Of a stretch of DNA of 64,000 nucleotides, positions 1-10,740 are shown in pieces (the first letter of the stretch is position 1; every line of letters begins with the position of its first letter). The stretch lies in the NCBI GenBank assembly GCA_000827265.1, contig KN834749.1, forward strand, positions 1,105,500-1,169,499, given 5' to 3'. The translations under genes were made by a program, and so were the position numbers. The notes under the pieces were generated by a model. The model ran no database searches. It had not been told where the DNA came from and saw only the letters and a program-made list of their open reading frames with translations. Source of the stretch: Collybiopsis luxurians FD-317 M1. Its lineage: Eukaryota; Basidiomycota; Agaricomycetes; Agaricales; Omphalotaceae.

Positions 1-1936
1 GGTGGATCACACCCGAAGATACAAGTTTGGGTTCGAGGGGTTCGGGTGGAGCACCAACCGAAGAAGCACCAGCAGCAGTGGAAGGATCCTCTTTGGTAGG
101 AATACTCTTCAAGACTACTATTGGGCGTCGTACGTTCCTGTCCATACCGATTGTTTCTCCCATCATTAGTCCTACATCTGGGCCGGGCCCACGTGGCGCG
201 CGGAGATAGTCGAATCCAGCTGCGCTTTCCGCAGAGGGATTGAGATGTATACCGAACTGGCCAGGATGGGAAGACTGGGATGTATAAGAGGACAACGGAG
301 GATATCGCCCGCCATTGTTGAGAGGCGGAGCCATAGGATGCATGTTCAAAGGTATATGCGGAGGTGTTGCATTGAGAGGTGTTGAGGCGGTAGAATGAGG
401 TGATCCGGAACTAGGATCTAATGGAGGAGTGGGCTGGTGGTAGTTTCCTGGACCATGGTAATCATAATGGTGAGAAGAGTACTTCGAAGGTCGACGAGCA
501 TGACTAAGGGTAGAAGTATCTCCACTAGATATACCAGAATACATGGCAGAAGAGTTCGGTCTATGTGAAAAGTGCGCATTGGTAGGCGAACCTCCCACGT
601 AGACCGAGGGAGCAGGGGCAAAGTCATCAGCGGTAGGAAGACCAGGCATACCAGCAAGTCCTAGATGACTAAGGCTCACAGGGTCGAAATAGGATTCCGA
701 TGAGAACCCCCCGCCAGGAGTATGGACAGAGTGATAACTGGGGCGACTAGAAGAGATGGAGCTAGATACATCACGTCCAAGAGTAACAAGAAATTCGTTC
801 ACGGCGGCCAGTTCCTCAGGGGTACGGATGTCCAGTGAAACGGAGCGCGGGTTGAATGCATTGAAATGAGAGTGATTAAACGCCAGATTATTAAGGCGCT
901 CTGCCATGCCTATCGAAATGCCTTAATTTAGTAAAGTGAATATTTAGAAGAATCGAGAGTGACTTACTCGGATCATATGAAGGATTAACCCTTCTCTTCT
1001 TCATATCAGTGAAGAAGTCATCCACGCTGTAGTCATGCTCATGGGAACGTTTGGACCCAACAGAGACATGATTCGTATCAGAACGGAGGGCATCCCAAGA
1101 AGAGGCATGGTTGTGCAGGAAAACATTATCGTGCAAAGGGGAGTGATGTGAATGTTGACGAGCAGGAGCTAACTCTGGAGAAGGAGTGGGAAGAGAGCCT
1201 GCAGCGGTAAAATAAATTACTTGGAAACAGACATGTCCCCGCGATTAAGACTTACTTTCTGGGGAGGCAGACGAATGAGAGACGGAACGAGACGTAGGCG
1301 CTCGGGTGGACTTGTCCTTGTCAGATTTAGAGTCTGGCTGGTTATTTGGGTCCTTTCGAACTCGAGAGACGTAGGCAGGATCTGCAACGGTGATTGCCTT
1401 GGAGTGCTTATGCTGAGCATGATGCTCTTCGGTGTGAATTTTTTCGTGTTTCTTGAGGTCTTGGGGACGTTTAAAGCACTTTTTGCAAATCTAAACACTG
1501 GTGAGAATTCGGCCAAAGAAATGCAAGTAGTGACTGACCTCGCAGACATGCGGTTTCAAAGGCGTATGGACTAGAGAACAAGATAAGTTTTATTTAGAAA
1601 AAAGAGCCAAGAATGACTAGGGAGCTGACCCCTCAAGTGAGAAGTAATATGGTCCCTCTTCGCGCAAGTGGTACCACAATCTTTCCACTTGCAAGTGAGA
1701 CAAAGATTGTTGGTACTTTTGCGACCAATATGGTCATTGCATAGATGATTATAAAGGGATTCTGGGTCGACAAAGGACTGAGAACATTCTTGCCATTGAC
1801 AATGATGTACAGCGGAAGGTTCGACGCTGCCAGAGCCACTGGCAGTGGAAGGAGAAGGATGGTCTGAGTCGGAGCCACCCATGTAGTAGAGCCGGCGTTG
1901 CAGTTGATCGAGGGGGAGGAGTTTCCGACTCAGCAT
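1..1936 (-). CDS. pacC: PacC/Rim101-type pH-response zinc finger transcription factor (3' end outside window)
   Basis: Transcription factor of the ambient-pH (Pal/Rim) pathway, activated by proteolysis and acting in the nucleus. Three C2H2 fingers are read near the N terminus: [10 protein letters not shown], then the PacC hallmark [12 protein letters not shown] with KRDHITSH, then a finger completed across two introns ending [16 protein letters not shown]. Exon 1 ends at 1630; the intron 1571-1629 has GTCAGC donor and CTAG acceptor and restores [11 protein letters not shown]. Later exons are Ser/Pro/Tyr-rich, with [13 protein letters not shown] bridging an intron near 960. A YPPL motif (293-304) matches the YPX[LI] motif bound by PalA/Rim20. 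The frame stays open to the window edge, so the C terminus is missing. Start at 1936 (MLSRKLL) is chosen; 1969 and 1882 are in-frame alternatives. The family assignment is secure; the start is not. Confidence 0.93.
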
Positions 1937-1955
1937 CGTCTTAAATGTGACAAGT

Positions 1956-2803
1956 GCCAAGCATATCATGTAATTTTGCTTGGCTCGGCTCAGGGCAATT
2001 TTTTTCCACGTGGCTGTTTGTAAATGTTGTTTCTAATTCCTTATTTGTATATCTAACCTCTCCACACCTTCCCTCAGTAAATATTTCATCAACCAGCAAA
2101 TTATCTATTCAGTATCTTGTGTGAGTGCAGCAACTAGCAGGCGACAATCTTATACACCCAAGAGTCTCATATATCCCACTTCAATATCCAAGGAAAGTCA
2201 AATCTCCTGCTTGGCGCACACTTCGTTCAGTCCAACATCCTTTTCTCGGAGGCCAGTCGGAAACAAACTCGAGCGGATTTGGCTTGGCCGATTAGTTCAA
2301 TTCACACTACACCACGTCCTGTGTACCTAGACCACCTCTTTCTAAGCATTGTCTCGTTGGTGACTACCCAAGAGATGAGATCGGCTCAATAACAATCGTT
2401 CATGAAAAGAAATATTAATCAGCTGTACAAAAGAGAGAGACGAAAATTCATGTCAAGTTTGTTCGACGCGGGACCAGGACCTCATATCTGTACGCGATTC
2501 GAACGTGTCGGCCTCTCAAACGCTACTCTCTCAAGGTTAAGAAAGCAGCAAAACAAGTCACTATTCGATTTGGATGATTGCGGGCAAGATATCGTTGCCA
2601 AAGAATTCTCAAGTTCTGAAATAGTCTTTGTAAAACGCACTACGAAATTGTCCTCTCCCGACGGCAGTATAGAATTACTAAGCCGGAAGGTTCCTCCCGA
2701 GAAGTACTGCCACCGACCCAAGAATTTCTCATTCAATTCCGAACTCAATTCACTTTAGGTTCTATTGGAATGATCATCTTGGCAGAAAGCCAAGTAAGCC
2801 AAG
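1956..2803. promoter_or_regulatory. Cluster of seven PacC-type GCCAAG sites upstream of pacC
   Basis: The exact hexamer GCCAAG or its complement CTTGGC occurs at 1956, 1979, 2210, 2283, 2778, 2789 and 2798, the last three within 26 bp. GCCARG is the core recognised by PacC/Rim101 zinc fingers in ascomycetes. The surrounding stretch 1937-2933 lies between the pacC start and the 3' end of TAF1 and has no convincing gene, so it is probably the pacC promoter and 5' leader. Autoregulation is an inference. The first site (1956) lies inside the coding extension if the 1969 start codon is used. Confidence 0.55.
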
Positions 2804-2903
2804 CAGCGTGGGACATACCTGCCTACAAAGGAAAGTCTTGGTACTGAGATTTATATATGTGTTACCAATATGTCACCAATATGTCACTCTACCGTCTGTT
2901 ATC

Positions 2904-2925
2904 GTATGTATGTATGTATGTATGT
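2904..2925. repeat. GTAT microsatellite
   Basis: Five perfect GTAT units plus GT lie just past the TAF1 stop codon, in the presumed 3' UTR. Two nearby copies of a CCAATATGTCAC-like string (about 2863-2887) precede it. Confidence 0.85.
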
Positions 2926-2933
2926 TATCGCTC

Positions 2934-5900
2934 TCATGCGCTTTTCTTACCAAGATTTAATTTGATTTTTGGCGCAGAACTTGTTGGAGTCTCGTCAAGC
3001 CCAGAAGTCATAGGCGGGCTAGTAGCCAGAGGACTTGTCGCAAGCGAAGGCCCGCGACTGAATCCAATGTTTGACGGAATAGGTGTCGCAGGAGGAGGGG
3101 GGCTAGAAGCTGATGGCGAAGCTGCAGAAGGCCCGGGGACGGTTCCAGAATTGAATTCCTCCCACCGTGGACATTTCCGGTTGGTCTCTGTCATATGAAT
3201 CGATATTTAGATAGTCAGAGGGAGAAACAACATTTCCATACTCATATGTCCCATTTGGCCGCAATGACCACAGCGTCTCTGGAATAGATTAAGTCTCCAC
3301 AGACACCGAACAAAAGAGTCAGATCATCATACCGTCGTCTCTGACTTGAGAGGTCTGTTTAGCAGCAAGGGTATCCCTCCTTCTTTCACGATCTTGGCAT
3401 TCTTTCTGTGTAAACGTCTTTCTTGATTTTTCTTCATCCTTGCAAGTTCCTCCTCGATTCTACAAACTCTGTCAGCAGCCTGATCTCATGCAAGTAACAA
3501 CAGATGAACCTCTTCTTCGCCCTCTTATCTTTGTCGGCGTCACCAGTAGGCGCCAAACTATCAGTCATAGTATTCTCCTCTTCAATAAGTTGTCGATTGC
3601 GGATATAGGCACGAATGACTGCCGGATCCCGGACAATCTCTGTCTCCCAGCTACCATTAATGAGACGTTTGATTCGCATAACTCGTCGATGAGCTTCAGG
3701 ATCTACACTTCCGCCCCGATCCATAGAGGGACCACGACTGGAGGGATCTAGAGGCGTAAACTCGCGGTTGACTTGCTGTTGTTGTGCTTCAAGTTGTTGA
3801 GTTTTGAGCGCATCTCTTCGCTCGTCCTCCGCCGTCAGCTGGGGCTCGTCTTTTCGGCTGAGAGAATCAAACTGAGCCTTCCAAATACGTTCGATCTCGG
3901 ACTTGTATATCTGTTGCTGCTCTGCAACGTTGTATCGGTGTTGAGATTTTGGCCTGTTCTCAGCTTCGGCTGCGTAGAAAAATGAGTTAAGGGCTAATAG
4001 CGCGAAAAAAATTCCACCAACCCATCTTCTGCTCATAGTCTTCCCCAGCCTTGACAAAAATCTCCTTCATCGATATTCGGATAAAACTGAATGCCTCTCC
4101 ACGGCCTGTAGGATCCCCTTCTCCATGAAGTCTAAGCATAGCTTTTGCCTGCGTTGCAAACAAAAAGTTCTTCGTTGTGATCCAGGGCGCCAGCTGCTGC
4201 TCGACGGACAGATTTGTCTCGTCCCCGTCCACATTGTCAGCCGTTTGGCCATACCCTGAGTCCTGCAGATGTCGCTGGCCGACCTGCATGCTCTCGGTGA
4301 GAACTACCTGCTCGGGCATAACCATCTTCAACATATCAGCGTCCGAAGGGATATTCCAATTAGGTTTCAACCGCCAAAATCCTTGATGAGGACCTCGTCG
4401 ATGGTATTCCATAAATTCCTTATTAACAAAGGTTAATCAACCGCGAAGAATCTTATCAACACATAGACATACTTTGAGACGTTGCCTCATCTGCAGTTCA
4501 TTCTGGTCGGGGAAATACTTCATCAGTCGGGATATCTTCAGCCGCTCGCCTGCACTCTTTCGTAAAAGCTTATACGCAATGATCTGCAGTCTGTGCTTGA
4601 TCGTATTCGTTATCTTTCGTGAATGTGGTCCGGGAACTTCGGTGACGGGATACGATTGACCAAGCACAAAGAGATTCTTTATTTCGCGCAGATAATATTT
4701 GCTTTCACCTTTTACAGTGCTCCTAGATCCTCAATCAATGGAAGATTAACAAAAATGGAGATTAGCTGCTTACCGCACCACCAAAAAATCTGTGGGTTTC
4801 GATTTATGTCGGAAAAGTGGGGCTCGAACGAGGTTATTGTAGAGGGCGGGTATGGTCTGGCCTGGATAGACAGAACCAAACTTCATGAAGGGAGATTCAT
4901 CTTGTGGCTCGAGAACGAACGGTACACCAAGGTCAAACTAAACGACCTCTAGTTTGATCCACGCTGTAAAGAGCTAAGAGACAATACCTTGGGGACATGC
5001 TCATCCTTTTCGTCTTTCTTTCGATAATAATTGACAAGTACACTGCCCATTCCGAAGTTGGGGATAATGGGTGGGTGCTCCTCCTAAAAGTATGAAACGA
5101 TGAGCTCAATGGAAAACGCGGCAAGAATATCAACGTACAGAGTATTCCCACAGCACGAAATTGCTAGTGTCCCGCAAGCTTAAGTCGCCCGTGCTATGAA
5201 GTCCTTCTCCCACATTACCACCCTTACCCAGTTTACGGCCGGCCTTGTCTTTTTTCTTCTTCGCGGTTCGCACTTTTGTAAAGCGCAGTTCAATATTGAG
5301 AGGAAATTGAAGCGCAGGACGGTGAAATGATCGAGCCTCTTGCTTGGAAAGCCGAGTTTTGTACTGGACACGCATAGGTTATGTGGCAAATTGATAGTAA
5401 GTGGTTTCGACTCACAAATGGAAGCTGTAACTTCTGAGCTGGGTAAGCATGTTCCACTGTAAGCTGCCCAAATGTTTGTCGTACACGGTGGCGACCATCC
5501 TTTGCGACCTCGTAATACTGGTCGTTCGAAAGGTTGAACTTGTCTCTGGGAGCAGGATCGGTTCTGAGGCGCTTTCTTGGTCTTACTGGCGCATCTATGA
5601 GAAGAAAGTCAGTAAAAAAAAAAGTAACTTGAGAACGATAACATACTTGAGCGTTCTTCCGGAACGATATCATCTTCATGATTAAATTCTAGCTGAGTGA
5701 AGTCTCTGAACGGGGCACCAGGCGTCCAAATAATGCTTTGCGTCCATGCCCCAGACTCCAGTACTTTGTTCACTGGAGTAGTCAAGCTATTATCGGTAGC
5801 TGGAGGAGCTGTGGAGGGATCCGGGTTTGGCTCGTAGATGATCTGTTCCTCCCAGTTCGACAAGAGGACTAGGTCAAAAGACCTATCATGTAACGGCACT

Positions 5901-6630
5901 GATACTTGGACATTAGTAGCGTCTCGTTCCTGTGTAAGTTACTGAGTGTATTGGATTATCGATTATGAATATATTATACCTCAAGAGCCTTGCGAAGGTC
6001 GGCTTCGATGCTCCCTGACGATATCACTTCTTCCACCAGCTTGTTCTCTACCTGTCGCTTCGCGTCTCCCGCAACCGACTCCAGGAATCCTCTTGGAACT
6101 TCTCTTCTTCTTGGATACGTTGTCTCAACTGCAATCTTGGTATCAGTAAGAAATTAACAGCCGCTGAGCTGAAGACAGAACGCACCAGCAAACTGTCTCT
6201 TTCCGAGTCTCGATTTACGAACAGTGTATCCTTTAAACAACTCGCTAAAGTCCAAAACTTTGTCTTTCTCAAAAGCTGGGAAACGTTCATATACACTCTT
6301 TGGTCGTTCTACCAGACGCTTGACAGTTCTCGTTCGCTTCTGCTTTTGCTTCAAAGCCGGTGACTCCACTTCCATTTTTACGGTTTCATCTCCCTCTTGG
6401 GCCATTTCTGCGTCAATCTGATCTTCCCAATCATCTCCCTGGTCTAATCCAACCGCGTCTTCGTCGTCATAATTATCGTTATAAATCTGGTTTGAGCTGA
6501 GCGCAGGAATGCCGGAGATCCCGAGCTGATTGTTCAACGAGTCGGCTTGTACATTGAGATCTTCGAGAATGCTTCCCAAGGAGAAGCCAGTGAGGGCGGA
6601 AATGGCATCATTCTCTTCATTACCGGACAT
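2934..6630 (-). CDS. TAF1: Transcription initiation factor TFIID subunit 1 (TAF1)
   Basis: Largest TFIID subunit, a nuclear scaffold for RNA polymerase II preinitiation. The acidic N terminus (MSGNEENDAISALTG) carries the TBP-binding-like region, followed by FPAFEKDKVLDFSELF. The central DUF3591 core is read over several exons: LSKQEARSFHRPALQFP, then VPGPHSRKITNTIK, then LAPWITTKNFLFATQAKAML with LHGEGDPTGRGEAFSFIR, then IVRDPAVIRAYIRNRQLIEEE. A CCHC zinc knuckle (CGHCGQMGHM, completed over an intron as KTNRKCPRW) lies near the C terminus, followed by a Pro/Ser-rich tail. There are no bromodomains, as usual in fungi. The start at 6630 opens the acidic N-terminal exon, 79 bp from the divergent PA28-like gene. 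Introns are numerous and their exact edges were not all resolved. Confidence 0.93.
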
Positions 6631-6709
6631 GGTGAAGGCACTGGGAAGAGCTGGAGAAGAGGTAAATGGTGAATAAGCGCGCGCTTACTGATCCTATCTC
6701 TCGAACACC
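6631..6709. promoter_or_regulatory. Short divergent promoter between TAF1 and the PA28-like gene
   Basis: Only 79 bp separate the two start codons, so both 5' leaders and core promoters must lie here or overlap coding sequence. No TATA box is evident. Confidence 0.5.
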
Positions 6710-7968
6710 ATGGAACAAGGCTTGTCGGCTCAATTAGAGGTCAATTACTTGCGTTTGAGCAACTTCGTGTGCCCATTCGATATATTATTCTCTAGCAATT
6801 TACCCTGGATGTAAGGAAAGCCGGCGAAGAAGTCGTCTTTGTCACTTTCCCCAACAAAGTCGGTGCATTCTTTAATCACCTTGTACAGCGTGCCTGTATT
6901 AATACTCTCTCTAGACACTGTAATTGTCTCGTACTTGCTATTCTTTAAGTAGTTGATCGACCTGTCTCGCAGCGAACTGCATCAACTCATTCTGTCAAGC
7001 TCGAGTCCTGGATCATCTTTTCATACCGCTAATTCGGCCAACACAGACGCAACTGTGTATCCACCACCCTTAAATTCCACAGATACAGGTGTGCCTTCCA
7101 AGAAGCGCAAGACTTCTTCAGATTCTACAGATAACACTGAGACGCCATTGGGGGACACTCAAAATGATAGTCAGAATGCTCGCTTTTCTAACCTTGTCCT
7201 AGAAAATAAACACGTCAAGTACCTGCACTCTGTAATTAAGAAAGAATGCGAAGATTTGGCTGCTTCCATTGACAAAGTCAAGCTATGGGTAATGTTATCT
7301 ATCCCAAAGTGAGTCCTGTGGCGTCCACTTAATTATCGTCTGGTTCACTTTTTTCACGTCGCAGAATTGAAGAGTGAGTTAATCCATACACCGACTCGCT
7401 CAATGACCCAAGCCTGATCTTATCAGCGGCGATAACTTTGGTTTGTCGTCGAATTTTCTCTCTACTGATTGTCGCTGACCGATTCCAAGGTGTCGGAGTA
7501 CAAGAAGGTTTGCAGAACTTTTTTTTTTTTTTTTTCCTATGTCTGTTTACGCATTCATTCATAGAGATACTGAATGAACTGCACCGTGCTCAAGAATGCG
7601 CTTACAACTTGAGAGATAGTGCTCGACAAAGCCACCTAGCCAGAGCTAAAATATGTTCGAAATTGATCAAATATCCGTTCATCGAGGATTATTCCGTGAG
7701 CTTATTTCTTTGATTTTCCCCGTCTTACCTTGAAATTGCATTGCTCGTTAGTCAGCTTTGCGGGAGCACGACGACAAACAAATATACTCTGCTCGCCACC
7801 AGCTATACGATATCCGAAACCTATACGCTACTCTAACTGATATTACCCAAAAAAATGTTGCAAAGGTGATGCGCATACTTCAAGTCGAACCTTTTCCATA
7901 CATACTCACTTTTACTCGGTATGTAGATTCGAGCTCCACGTTCAGATAACAGCAGTGGGCTATATTGA
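6710..7968 (+). CDS. PSME3: Proteasome activator PA28-gamma-like (REG gamma)
   Basis: Subunit of the ATP-independent 11S cap of the 20S proteasome. Eight or nine exons were joined by frame. The N terminus reads MEQGLSAQLEQFTLDVRK (intron 6740-6795), then VVFVTFPNKV. A Ser/Thr/Pro-rich insert has a basic SKKRK stretch (7090-7105), where nuclear PA28-gamma also carries its localisation signal. The C-terminal REG domain is clear: VKLWVMLSIPKIEDGDNFGV, GVQEEILNELHRAQE, AKICSKLIKYPFIEDYS, REHDDKQIYSARHQL. The last intron (about 7867-7926) is required to reach the family-typical tail KIRAPRSDNSSGLY, ending at a terminal Tyr before TGA; this tail docks in proteasome alpha-subunit pockets. One intron contains a run of 17 T (7519-7535). 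PA28 is absent from budding yeast. The family is certain; the intron near 7700 has alternative acceptors. Confidence 0.9.
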
Positions 7969-8023
7969 ACAAGTTGGCTATCTACAGTAAGATAATTACT
8001 TTCTCCTCATCCGATCGCTGAGC

Positions 8024-9726
8024 TCATGTAGCAATAGTACTAAACACGTCGAAACCATCGGATCCTGTACTGATGACTACCCCGGGGATTTGTGGATGCC
8101 AATGTACTTCTTTGATATCGTTTTGGTGATGATTAAACAGCATTTGAGGAGGTACATCGTTTGTACTTGATGTTTCATTCATCTCCTCGTCATCCTGTTC
8201 AACTGCAAGATCCCATAAAGAGACTAGGTTATCTGCACTGGAGGCGGCGAAAGTAGACGAATCGCTCGGATGCCACTCTATCGAGGTTATAGGTCCCTTA
8301 TGCCAAGTAAAGGAGGCGATAGGTGTTGGGGCAGGCGAAGTGGTTCTGACGTGCAACTTGGTCAGAAATAGTAGGAATAGATGTGAAGGAATGCATACCC
8401 TTTCTTTTGTACGCTACGCAAATCCCATACCTTAATACCACCTTCATCTCCGCCGCTGACAAGTAGATTCGAAGTACTTTTATTCCAGCTGATGACGTTA
8501 ACGTCGCTTTCGTGCGCGGGATCAATTCCAGCAACGCTTTGACGGCCCCTACTCCGGACATCCCATATTTGAATCGTCTTATCCGCTGAACACGAGGCAA
8601 AAATCGTTGGTTCAGCTGGACTCCACTGTAAATCTTCGATACTAGAGGTATGTGAAATGAACGGCTGCGTGAGCACGTTGAAACCAGATACGGTGGTTGT
8701 TGTAAGATATATTTTCGAGCTTATATCACCGGTTAGAAGACGTAAAGAAGAAGAGCCCGATGAAGCCCAATCCATCGCGAAGCCTTCCACACTTCCATGT
8801 GCATTGATCGTGAAGACAGGTTTGTTGGTACGTGATTTATCAAGTGAGTACCCAGGTGTCTCTAGAGATTCTATCAGCGGTCGTACATTCCAAATATGAA
8901 TTTTTCCTGTTTCTGCCCAAGTCGCGACATGATATGGTTGAGTGGGCAGAGGCAAAGGCTCCGACGCCGGCAGAGGCTGAGCGCGAACACGGTTGACGCC
9001 ACCAAAATGAGGTACCGAGCGATACTCGATAACAGGATCTTCATCTAACGCGTCGTCCTCTTCGTCATCGTCGTCGGAATCAGAATCATCTACACTACAA
9101 GTTATCAAAACTCGCGCGAGCGATTCAACATCGGAAACGCACCGCTGTTTTTTTGAGTCTTGTGTAAGGAACTCATTTTGTACACGATAAGCTCATTATT
9201 TTTCGCGACATCGGCCTGTGTACCGGTCACGATCCATGCAGTGTGCGGAAAACGTTGGCGTTCTTCGCCGAGATTGTCGCGTATAATGTCGAAAGACAGA
9301 CATGGCCAGTCAACGCCAGTTGAATGCCGCATGATATATACTGATTCGTCTGGTTCCAGAATTTCTCCCTCTCCCAGAGTGTCCCTCCCAGGGATAAAGA
9401 CGTCAGGGGCTGCAGATGGTTCCTCTGATTCTTCGATTGCGGGCATCACTTCGTCCACATCCATTCCTAAAGACGACCAACGGTGAACATGAAAAGTTGA
9501 GTCCTGCATCCTCAGAATCATTCATACCATCGTCTTTTGATTCGGTTTCTGCATCGACGACGTCTTCATCTTCTTCGATCTCATCTTCCCATGCGTCCTC
9601 GAATTCACCCATTTCGTCTTCCGCTGCGACTTCACGTCGAGCACCAGATCCAGAAACCTTGGAAAAAGCCTGGCCATCATTATTGTTGGTTGTAGAAACC
9701 ACTTCTGTGACGGATCGTTTCGACAT
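8024..9726 (-). CDS. RRB1: Ribosome assembly WD40 protein RRB1/GRWD1
   Basis: Glutamate-rich WD40 protein; in yeast Rrb1 is the dedicated chaperone of ribosomal protein Rpl3 and is nuclear. The N terminus (MSKRSVTEVV) is followed by a very acidic stretch EFEDAWEDEIEEDEDVVD and a second exon starting near MDVDEVMPAIEESEE. DRDTLG-like IPGRDTLGEGEILEPDESVY and WPCLSFDIIRD match the family N-terminal domain. WD repeats include FASCSADKTIQIWDVRS, LVSGGDEGGIKVWDLR and FAASSADNLVSLWDL. The C-terminal signature HQNDIKEVHWHPQIPGVVIS is nearly identical to the family. The start at 9726 opens the acidic exon. It is convergent with the PA28-like gene, with 55 bp between stops. Confidence 0.94.
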
Positions 9727-9988
9727 TATGGGCGGGTACGACCAAAAAAAAAAAATTGACCCAAAATTTCATAAGCGCCCGTTTGAATTCCACGCGCTGA
9801 CATTTGGCTGACATACTCGGTATTACAGTACCCACTGCCAGGGTTCCTCCGCTCAAGGGCAAAATGTTAGAATTCAGAAATTATCATTTGTCCCTGAAAA
9901 CATTTGCCGGCATTTGCGACAGCGACGCGTCACTCGCGGCACCCAATCCTATATAGAGCAATGCTTCCAACACACGCACGGTATCACC
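9727..9988. promoter_or_regulatory. Divergent promoter RRB1 / microsomal glutathione transferase
   Basis: The 262 bp spacer contains a run of A after the RRB1 start, an ACGCGT (MluI cell-cycle box-like) hexamer at 9925-9930 and a TATATAG box at 9950-9956, 33 bp before the downstream ATG. All functional readings are inferences from motif shape. Confidence 0.4.
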
Positions 9989-10657
9989 ATGTCCTCAGTC
10001 ATTGTCGTACCTCAAGGGTACATACATACTGTTATTCCGCTGTATTTCATGGCCTGAATTTTTGCTCTTAGATCTTCATACGTCGCCGGAGCGCTTCTCT
10101 CTACGGTTTTCCTGCTAGTAGGTCAAAGTTCTGTTGTTTCAAGACACAGAAAAGCAGCTGGTATCAAGTACCCTCAAAGTGCGTGCTGTAGTATCTATAC
10201 TTGAAACTTAATCATAAGATTTTGTACCCAGCCTACGCTGAGGTGAAGGAAGTAGAAGCATCTGTTGATGCGCTCAAGTTCAATTGCGCTCAGCGAGCCC
10301 ATCAAAATACACTAGAATATATCTCTATAGTTTATACAACGTGTGTTACTTTCTGGTTTTTGTTTTCGGCAATTCGCTAATAGAACTCTTAGAACTCTTA
10401 TTTCAGCACTCAAATTTCCCAAATTTGCTGCTGCTGCTTGCACGTTTTGGTCTCTAAGTCGTGTACTTTACACTCGTGGCTACATTTCAGGCGATCCAGC
10501 GCAACGCAACAAACAGGTACTGTAGATATTTTGGCGTATTCTTGGCGACGCTTACTCGTGTGCTTTTCAGGGAGGCGGTCTTGGAGGATTGGCTTTAGTC
10601 GTGCTTTTAGGTACCTCTCTGTTCACTGCAGGGTCCCTTATGGTGGCTGGTATCTAG
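9989..10657 (+). CDS. MGST3: Microsomal glutathione S-transferase 3-like (MAPEG family)
   Basis: Small integral membrane enzyme using glutathione for conjugation or peroxide reduction, probably in the endoplasmic reticulum. The spliced product starts MSSVIVVPQG, with an N-terminal membrane segment VAGALLSTVFLLVGQSSVV. The MAPEG signature is visible as LKFNCAQRAHQNTLEYI. Two further hydrophobic segments follow (FPKFAAAACTFWSLSRVLY, GLGGLALVVLLGTSLF), giving the usual four-helix, roughly 150-residue protein that ends VAGI. Introns were placed after QG (GTACAT...TTAG), after YPQ (GTGCGT...CCCAG) and twice more downstream; all restore frame. The stop is only 41 bp before the first ATG of the next gene on the same strand. 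Confidence 0.92.
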
Positions 10658-10740
10658 AATTACGTATCACGTAATCAGTATTATATATATTCTATCCAAT
10701 GTCAATCGTAATGCGAGTTTGGTTTCCTCCTCGACCCAGC

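Noticed and set aside
2402..2758. 118-codon plus-strand open frame, with an 88-codon frame antisense to it
   Set aside because: No recognisable domain, no splice partners, and it sits in the pacC upstream region with PacC-type sites on both sides. Kept as unsupported.
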